7,481 nt of DNA, from NCBI GenBank assembly GCA_023248505.1, contig JAHFEM010000077.1, positions 1 to 7,481 on the forward strand. Direction: 5' to 3'. The translations under genes and the position numbers were made by a program. This DNA is from Nitrospirota bacterium. Its GTDB lineage: Bacteria > Nitrospirota > Nitrospiria > SBBL01 > Manganitrophaceae. Every line of letters starts with the position of its first letter. Position 1 is the first letter of the stretch. Positions 1-5,769 of the stretch are shown piece after piece. The notes under the pieces were generated by a model, which did not search any database, was not told where the DNA came from, and saw only the letters and a list, made by a program, of their open reading frames with translations.

Positions 1-10
1 GGAAAGCATT

Positions 11-116
11 CAGCAATCAGCCGCCAGCAGTCAGCAAGGAGCAAACCTCGATAGAACCTTTTTAATCCTCTTTAGTTTACCTTTTTGAATTGTTTCAAGC
101 TGAGCGCTGACCGCTT
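11..116. repeat. Imperfect inverted repeat of GCTGA-type units
   Basis: Bases 19-35 (agccgccagcagtcagc) and 99-115 (gctgagcgctgaccgct) are inverted copies matching at 13 of 17 positions. Both arms are built from short degenerate units of the type GCTGANNG; on the minus strand the left arm extends further in the same pattern, to about base 11. The 63 bases between the arms are AT-rich, with several T runs. Such short-period GCTGA repeats occur between genes in many environmental genomes and are not coding. It could be a degenerate REP-like element or the end of the preceding transcription unit. No gene is visible in bases 1-126. Confidence 0.45.
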
Positions 117-126
117 CACTTAAAAT

Positions 127-1086
<960 letters not shown>

Positions 1087-2064
1087 ATGATCGATGAAAA
1101 GAGTGATCGAAATGGAGAAATGTTATCGATGAAAGCGATCATCGGTAAAAGCGAGCCGATGATGGAAGTTTTTAAGATGATCCGACTCGCCGCGGAAACC
1201 GACCTCTCCGTGATGATCATCGGAGAGAGCGGCACCGGGAAGGAGCTGGCCGCCCGCGCCATTCACAATGACAGTGTCCGTCGAAAAGGCCCGTTTATTC
1301 CGGTCAACATCGGGGCGCTGACCCCCGATCTGGTTTCCAACGAATTATTTGGGCATGAACGGGGGGCCTTCACCGGGGCGCACGCGCAGACCTCGGGCGC
1401 GTTCGAGCGCGCGGACGGAGGAACCCTCTTCCTCGATGAGATCGGGACGATGGATCAGAAAACACAGGTCACCCTCTTGCGGGCGATCGAAGACAAAGCC
1501 TTTTACCGGGTGGGAGGAAAAGACCTGATCCATGTCGATGTCCGAATCCTCTGCGCCACGAACGAAGATTTGCAGGCCGCGGTTCAAAAAGAGACCTTCC
1601 GAAAAGACCTCTACTTCCGCCTGGAAGGATTTATCATCCGGCTTCCCTCGCTTCAGGAACGGAAAGAAGACATCCCGCTGTTGGCCCGGGAGTTCCTGCG
1701 CGAGTACAACGATAAATACAAGAAAAACGTCACCGAGTTCTCGACCGAGGCGCTCGATCTCTTTATCAGCTATCCTTGGCCGGGAAATGTCCGTGAGCTG
1801 AAAAACGTTATCCAGCGCGCCGTATTGTTGACCCCGCGCAACACCGTTATTCCCGAATACCTCCCCCGGCGTTTCCAGCAGAAGATCATTCCCAATAATA
1901 AAATCGTCTTCGACGTGGGAACCTCCCTCGGGGATGCCGAAAAGACCCTCATTATTCGCACGCTCAAAGATCGCAAGGGGAACAAGACGGCGACGGCGAA
2001 AATCTTGGGGATCAGCCGAAGATCGCTCTACAACAAGATTCAGCAATTGAATATCAAAGTCTGA
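1087..2064 (+). CDS. Sigma-54-dependent transcriptional activator lacking an N-terminal sensory domain (PspF-like layout)
   Basis: This is a bacterial enhancer-binding protein that uses ATP hydrolysis to open sigma-54 RNA polymerase promoter complexes. In 325 residues it shows Walker A GESGTGKE (46-53), the sigma-54 contact loop GAFTGA (93-98), Walker B GTLFLDEIG (112-120), sensor I ATNEDL (157-162), the probable arginine fingers Arg172 and Arg178 in FRKDLYFRL, sensor II WPGNVREL (231-238) and a C-terminal Fis-type helix-turn-helix (about 298-321). The AAA+ module begins near residue 17, so there is no receiver, GAF or PAS domain, and control must come from another protein or from expression level. 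Its ATG directly abuts the TGA of the ABC ATPase gene, with a GAGGGGG ribosome site at 1072-1078, so the two are probably co-transcribed. Targets are unknown; the upstream transporter and the downstream pseudo-receiver or respiratory genes are candidates. Confidence 0.95.
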   Translation: MIDEKSDRNGEMLSMKAIIGKSEPMMEVFKMIRLAAETDLSVMIIGESGTGKELAARAIHNDSVRRKGPFIPVNIGALTPDLVSNELFGHERGAFTGAHAQTSGAFERADGGTLFLDEIGTMDQKTQVTLLRAIEDKAFYRVGGKDLIHVDVRILCATNEDLQAAVQKETFRKDLYFRLEGFIIRLPSLQERKEDIPLLAREFLREYNDKYKKNVTEFSTEALDLFISYPWPGNVRELKNVIQRAVLLTPRNTVIPEYLPRRFQQKIIPNNKIVFDVGTSLGDAEKTLIIRTLKDRKGNKTATAKILGISRRSLYNKIQQLNIKV

Positions 2065-2070
2065 CATCCT

Positions 2071-2093
2071 CCGGCCTCTTCTGAAGATGCCGG
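2071..2093 (+). terminator. Hairpin after the sigma-54 activator gene, possible terminator
   Basis: Seven bases after the stop codon lies CCGGC-C-TCTT-CTG-AAGA-T-GCCGG: a stem of 5 and 4 base pairs interrupted by one mismatch, closing a 3-base loop. Only a short T run (ttt at 2098-2100) follows, after ccgc, so it is a weak candidate for an intrinsic terminator. Its place directly behind the last gene of the left unit supports the reading. Confidence 0.45.
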
Positions 2094-2299
2094 CCGCTTT
2101 GATCCCTGCGTAAATTCTTCCCATCCTCCTGCATGGAAAGAGGGGATGAGCAGTTATTTCACGAATCTTTCCGCCCGGTCTTCCGGCTTCCTCCCTTGAT
2201 CCGTCCGATCTTCCTTAAACACACAGAAATCCTCTCAATCCCTCCCCTCCCGAAGGAGGTATGGATATTGCTTTCTTCGAAATCCCAATAGACGATTTC
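2094..2299. other. Non-coding spacer, pyrimidine-rich
   Basis: This is the bulk of the 247-base gap between the activator gene and the pseudo-receiver gene. I see no conserved gene. A weak hairpin pairs CATCCTC (2122-2128) with GGGGATG (2142-2148). The stretch 2165-2250 is C/T-rich. A near-perfect ribosome site AAGGAGGT (2253-2260) touches the ATG at 2261 with no spacer, so it is not well placed for that start. No convincing sigma-70 or sigma-54 promoter was found by eye, although a promoter for the downstream gene should lie here. Confidence 0.4.
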
Positions 2300-2309
2300 G
2301 AGGAGGGGG
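2300..2309 (+). promoter_or_regulatory. Ribosome binding site deciding the start of the pseudo-receiver gene
   Basis: The purine run GAGGAGGGGG places its AGGAGG core (2301-2306) five bases before ATG 2312, normal spacing for a Shine-Dalgarno site. The in-frame upstream ATG at 2261 has its purine run directly against the start codon. The receiver-like fold also begins just after residue 1 of the 2312 start, so this start is preferred. Confidence 0.6.
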
Positions 2310-2311
2310 CA

Positions 2312-2686
2312 ATGCATGAAAAAAATCTAATGGTGCTCGATCAGGGCCGGGAGGGGCTGGGCCGATTCAGCGATCTCGGCGCAACCTATAATATCGTACT
2401 CATCCATGAAGCATCGGATGCCCTCTCTTTCCTGAAGAGACTTCCGGTCGACGTGATTCTACTGAAGGATCAGATGTCGGGAATGGATGCCCTGGAGTTC
2501 TTGATGAATCTGCAAGACCTCCGATCATCGGCCATGGCGGTGGTCCTCTGTCGAGACCGCTTCCCGGCCTCTTTGCCGGAGATGCCGAACGTCTGCTTTC
2601 TAAAAGAACCGATCAGCAACGACGAGCTCTACCAATTCCTCACGGAATTGGAATATTTTCCCCGGCGTTCTCAGAAGACGCATTAA
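2312..2686 (+). CDS. Stand-alone receiver-like protein (pseudo-receiver), no output domain
   Basis: The 124-residue product resembles a CheY-like receiver fold in length and pattern. A beta-1 strand NLMVLDQ is followed by a helix, then a beta-3 region VDVILLKDQMSGMDALEFL aligns with the usual LLDxxMPGMDGLE, then a hydrophobic strand AVVLC and a final VCFLKEPISNDEL aligning with FLTKPF. The phospho-acceptor Asp is replaced by Lys (LLK), the acidic pair is reduced to one Asp, the switch Thr/Ser is Cys, and the conserved Lys-Pro is Glu-Pro with Lys one residue earlier. It is therefore unlikely to be phosphorylated in the normal way. There is no DNA-binding domain. It lies between a sigma-54 activator without a sensory domain and the respiratory operon, so a role as a protein-protein regulator is plausible but unproven. 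The longer form from ATG 2261 would add 17 residues. Confidence 0.7.
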   Translation: MHEKNLMVLDQGREGLGRFSDLGATYNIVLIHEASDALSFLKRLPVDVILLKDQMSGMDALEFLMNLQDLRSSAMAVVLCRDRFPASLPEMPNVCFLKEPISNDELYQFLTELEYFPRRSQKTH

Positions 2687-2858
2687 GAGACGGCCTCACA
2701 AAGTCTCTCATGAGGTGCTGCATATCGCTCCCCTTGTAGAGAAAGACGGGGCGGGAGAGAAGGTCACCTTGCGGAGGGCGGACCGTCCGCCTCCCTCGCC
2801 CCTCCTTACAAAAGAGGGATTCTAAACCGACTTTGAGGCGCGTTGAAGAAGGAGACCC
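2687..2858 (+). promoter_or_regulatory. Upstream region of the bd-like/bc operon with several small dyads
   Basis: These 172 bases precede the respiratory operon and must hold its promoter unless it is read through from the pseudo-receiver gene. Visible symmetric elements are CTCATGAG (2707-2714), AAGGT-C-ACCTT (2760-2770) and GGCGGAC-C-GTCCGCC (2777-2791), a 7-base-arm dyad about 70 bases before the ATG. None is followed by a T run, so they look more like protein-binding sites or RNA structure than terminators. A ribosome site AAGGAG (2849-2854) sits four bases before ATG 2859. No clear -35/-10 or -24/-12 boxes were recognised. Confidence 0.4.
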
Positions 2859-4091
2859 ATGCCTGGAAGTGAGCTTCGCCTTCCTCCGATTCAATTCCCG
2901 ATCCTCGGCAACAGCGGGGCCGTCGGACTGTTTAGTTTGCTTCACATCTCGCTGGCCGGCCTCACGGTCGGGTTTATCGTGCTGGCCCCGCTGCTGGAAT
3001 ATTGGGGGATCGGAGATCCCTTCTACACCCGCCTTGCGCGATCGCTCGTCCGGTTTGTCGCGGTGGTCTTCAGCATCAGCGCGGTCTTCGCCGTCGTGAT
3101 GGTCGAGCTTTTCATCGGGCTCTTTCCTGTCTCCACCGTCTACATCTTCAGGCGATTCGAGCTGGGAGTCTATATTGCGATGGCGGTCTTTTTCCTTCAT
3201 ATCTTCTTTTTTTACACCTATTGGTACCGATGGGAGAAAATGCGGGGGAAGAGCATCCGAAAACATATTGCCTGGGGGACGATCGCCGCGATTTTGATCC
3301 TGACCTGGGGGGCCCTCCTCGACGGCATCGGCTCCTACATGCTGACCCCGCCGGCGAGAGAGCTGGCCGGACTTCCCCGATTCGATCTTGCGCGGCTCTC
3401 CTTCCTGCTCAACCCGACCTGGGTGCCGCTGGTGCTCCACCGGTTCGTCGGCAACATGATCATTTCTTTCTATGCCCTCGGGCTCTATGGAGGCCTCCGC
3501 CTCCTCTGGACCCCTTCGAGCCGAGAGGAGGGGGCCTATTACACGAGGGTCATGCAGTTCGGCGTCCTCATCGGAACCGGGCTCCTCATGATTCAACCGC
3601 TGGCCGGGATGCTCTACGCCATTCAGATCCGGCGCGCGAACCCGCAGGCCTTCGATCGAATCCTCTTCGGTCCGGTGGAATGGCTCGTGCGGATTCAGTT
3701 CCTGCTCGTCGGCCTCCTCTTCTTCTTGAGCAATTGGTTTTTTGCGCAGCTCTCTTCCCGCCCCCGCCGCTCCCGGATTCTCAACGGGGTCGTTCTCTTG
3801 GCGGCTTTCTTTATGATCCTGACCGTGCAGCAGGTCTGGCTTCGTCGGGCGCTCACCCTGATCTTGATCTTAACGACGCTCTATCATCTCAGCCAGGTTC
3901 TCCTCGGCGGCGCGCTGGTCTCCTTGCGTCGGCAAGGACCGTGGCTGGCGATCTCCGTCGGCTTCTGCGCGATGGCGACCTTTCTCATCATGGGGGTGAT
4001 TCGTGAGCAAGCCCGGCGGCCTTATACGGTCTATGGACAGATCCATCTACAGGATGAAAATCAACCGGTATCGGAGTTCGTACAGCGATGA
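2859..4091 (+). CDS. Cytochrome bd-like heme membrane protein A (CydA-like, divergent)
   Basis: This is a 410-residue inner-membrane protein with about nine or ten hydrophobic helices, related to subunit I of cytochrome bd quinol oxidase. Supporting landmarks are His29 in helix 1 (SLLHISLAG; counterpart of the high-spin heme ligand His19 of E. coli CydA), LLNPTWVPLVLH ending in His194 (counterpart of the b558 ligand His186), and MGVIREQARRPYTVYG near the C-terminus (378-393), in which Glu383 matches Glu445 and Arg386-Pro388 match the GRQPW motif. It lacks counterparts of the proton-path glutamates Glu99 and Glu107, the heme ligand Met393, the long Q-loop and its quinol-binding Lys/Glu. It is the first gene of a four-gene operon and overlaps the Rieske gene by ATGA. 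Heme binding is likely; O2 reduction by this subunit is doubtful. The annotation name cytochrome ubiquinol oxidase subunit I would overstate what is known. Confidence 0.85.
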   Translation: MPGSELRLPPIQFPILGNSGAVGLFSLLHISLAGLTVGFIVLAPLLEYWGIGDPFYTRLARSLVRFVAVVFSISAVFAVVMVELFIGLFPVSTVYIFRRFELGVYIAMAVFFLHIFFFYTYWYRWEKMRGKSIRKHIAWGTIAAILILTWGALLDGIGSYMLTPPARELAGLPRFDLARLSFLLNPTWVPLVLHRFVGNMIISFYALGLYGGLRLLWTPSSREEGAYYTRVMQFGVLIGTGLLMIQPLAGMLYAIQIRRANPQAFDRILFGPVEWLVRIQFLLVGLLFFLSNWFFAQLSSRPRRSRILNGVVLLAAFFMILTVQQVWLRRALTLILILTTLYHLSQVLLGGALVSLRRQGPWLAISVGFCAMATFLIMGVIREQARRPYTVYGQIHLQDENQPVSEFVQR

Positions 4092-4633
4092 ATCAGACAA
4101 CGGAAGAACCGATCGGTCGCCGGCATTTCTTGGAGCGGGCGATCCTGGCGATCTTCGGCGCCATCGGCGCGATGCTGACGCCGCCGATTCTCAGCTACAT
4201 CCTCTCGCCGGTCTCCCGCATCCGGGAAGATCTCGCCCATTCGACGCAATGGGCGCCGGTCTCGCCCCTTTCGGAAATGGAATCGATCGGAGATCTCCCC
4301 CGGATGTTCGAGGTCCCCTATCGGGTGAAAGAAGGATGGCGGATTCGGGAGACCTCGCGGCAGGTCTACGCCGTCCGAAAGGGAGGGCAACTGGTCCTCT
4401 TCTCGACCTTTTGCACCCATCTCGGCTGTCCCACAGCCTGGGATGAATCGAAACGGATGATCATCTGCCCCTGCCACGGCGGGCTCTACAATAATTTCGG
4501 AGAGGTGATCGGCGGTCCGCCTCCCCGGAACCTGGCGCAGCTCGACTATAAGGTTGAGAACGGCACCGTTTATCTGAAAGACCCGGCGGATGTCTACGAG
4601 GTCGGATGGAACGATCCGAGGAAGCGCGCTTGA
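4088..4633 (+). CDS. petA: Rieske iron-sulfur protein of a bc/b6f-type complex
   Basis: This is the [2Fe-2S] subunit that takes one electron from quinol at the outer quinol site of cytochrome b. The 181-residue product has a twin-arginine motif (GRRHFLERA, 10-18), one membrane helix (about 18-40), then the soluble Rieske domain. Box I is CTHLGC (Cys109, His111, Cys114) and box II is CPCHGG (Cys127, Cys129, His130). Cys109, His111, Cys127 and His130 bind the cluster, and Cys114-Cys129 can form the usual disulfide. The proline loop GGPPPRNL (142-149) is present. The Ser that raises the potential in bovine-type proteins (CHGSxY) is Gly132 here, while the Tyr is kept (Tyr134). This suggests a lower-potential, menaquinol-type centre, by inference. 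Its ATG overlaps the stop of the preceding gene (ATGA) and cytochrome b follows after 11 bases. The symbol follows bc1 naming; qcrA or petC are used elsewhere. Confidence 0.96.
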   Translation: MNQTTEEPIGRRHFLERAILAIFGAIGAMLTPPILSYILSPVSRIREDLAHSTQWAPVSPLSEMESIGDLPRMFEVPYRVKEGWRIRETSRQVYAVRKGGQLVLFSTFCTHLGCPTAWDESKRMIICPCHGGLYNNFGEVIGGPPPRNLAQLDYKVENGTVYLKDPADVYEVGWNDPRKRA

Positions 4634-4644
4634 GGTGAAGGGAT

Positions 4645-5757
4645 ATGAGACAATTGCTCCGTGACTGGTTCGATGAGCGGGTGGGACTCGATCTCTTTGA
4701 GCGGATGCTTCAGAAGCCGCTCCCGAAACGAGGGGCCTGGTTTTACACTTTGGGGAGCGCCACCCTGTCGCTGATTACGATCCAGTTCATCACCGGCGCC
4801 TTCTTGATGTTCTACTACGTTCCCGACGGGGAGTTCGCCGCGAGCTCGGTCCGCTACAGCACCGAGCAGGTCCGCTTCGGCTGGTACCTGCGCAGCCTGC
4901 ACCGGTGGTCGGCAAACCTCCTTTTCATCGTCATCGGCCTGCACATGTTCCGCGTCTTCGTCAGCGGCTCCTTCAAGCGGCCGAGGGAGTTCACCTGGAT
5001 CATCGGCGCTTTGATCTTCTGGACGGCGATCGGCATCGGCCTGACCGGCGGGCTGCTGCCGTGGGATGCCAATGCCCTCTGGATCGGAACGGTCTTTGGC
5101 AACACCCTCTCCTACTTCCCCCTGGTCGGCCCGTTTCTCCGCAGCGCGCTTCTGGGGGGAGAACACGTTGGAACGCTCACGCTCACCCGGTTTTACGCCA
5201 TGCACGTTTGGGTTCTCCCGCTCATTCTCGGGGTTCTCATTTTACTCCACCTCTATCTCATCCGAAAGCACGGTCTCTTCGGTTCGGTGGTGGAATACCG
5301 CAACCAGATTCAGGCGCTCGAAGCAAAAGGGGTTCCGCGAGAATCGATCATCGTAACGAAGATGACGCCCGATGAGACCGAGCCGTTCTACCCGGCGCAG
5401 GTTTTTCGCGATTCGATCGTCGCCTTTTTTCTGATCTCCGCCGTTTCGATCTTCTCCATCCTCTTCCCCTTTTCTTATCGGGGAGAGGAGCCGCCGCCGG
5501 CCCGCATCATCCCCCGGCCGGAGTGGTTTTTCTGGTCGGTCGATGAGTGGCTGATGTACTTTCCGGGACGATTGATCCCGATTGGGCTTATTCTGCTCAC
5601 CCTCTTCTTTCTTTTTCTTCCGTTCATTCCGTTCGTCGAGCGCCATCCGGAGGTCAGCCCCATCCGAAGACCGGTCCCGACGATTATCGGGGCGTGGGTC
5701 TATCTCTTTATCATCATCCTCGCCATGATGGCGGGCTCTCGAATCTTTAATTATTGA
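4645..5757 (+). CDS. petB: Cytochrome b, b6 and subunit IV in one 7-helix polypeptide
   Basis: This is the membrane subunit that binds two b hemes and the quinol sites of a bc/b6f-type complex. The 370-residue product has about seven helices: four in the b6-like half (about 36-58, 83-107, 117-139, 184-206) and three in the subunit IV-like half (about 254-275, 308-330, 345-366). Heme ligands are His86, His100, His187 and His202; the second pair is spaced by 14 residues as in b6-type proteins. The quinol-oxidation motif is PEWF (292-295) instead of the usual PEWY. The protein has no cysteine at all, so it cannot carry the covalent extra heme of b6f complexes, which needs Cys near residue 35. 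The start follows a GAAGGGA ribosome site. It lies 11 bases after the Rieske gene and 12 before bd-like protein B. No cytochrome c1, f or other c-type subunit accompanies it. Confidence 0.96.
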   Translation: MRQLLRDWFDERVGLDLFERMLQKPLPKRGAWFYTLGSATLSLITIQFITGAFLMFYYVPDGEFAASSVRYSTEQVRFGWYLRSLHRWSANLLFIVIGLHMFRVFVSGSFKRPREFTWIIGALIFWTAIGIGLTGGLLPWDANALWIGTVFGNTLSYFPLVGPFLRSALLGGEHVGTLTLTRFYAMHVWVLPLILGVLILLHLYLIRKHGLFGSVVEYRNQIQALEAKGVPRESIIVTKMTPDETEPFYPAQVFRDSIVAFFLISAVSIFSILFPFSYRGEEPPPARIIPRPEWFFWSVDEWLMYFPGRLIPIGLILLTLFFLFLPFIPFVERHPEVSPIRRPVPTIIGAWVYLFIIILAMMAGSRIFNY

Positions 5758-5769
5758 GGAGTGTGGAAG

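Noticed and set aside
85..126. TTGAAT and TAAAAT as -35/-10 boxes before the ABC ATPase
   Set aside because: The gap of 30 bases is far too long, and TAAAAT touches the start codon.
1345..2124. Minus-strand frame of 259 codons over the sigma-54 activator
   Set aside because: It is antisense to a complete AAA+ gene and has no recognisable motif.
2185..2199. Possible sigma-54 promoter (GG ... TTGA) before the pseudo-receiver
   Set aside because: The spacing from GG to the TTG is one base too long and the GC of the -12 element is missing.
2693..2716. Hairpin GCCTCA/TGAGGT as terminator of the pseudo-receiver gene
   Set aside because: The stem is short, the loop is 12 bases and no T run follows.
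2640..3596. Long minus-strand open frame of 318 codons
   Set aside because: It lies antisense to the bd-like gene A; its product is extremely rich in Asp, Glu, Arg and His, the usual mirror of membrane-helix codons, and shows no domain.
3002..4006. Plus-strand frame of 334 codons in another frame of bd-like gene A
   Set aside because: Arg/Pro/His-rich low-quality translation wholly inside a gene with clear family motifs.
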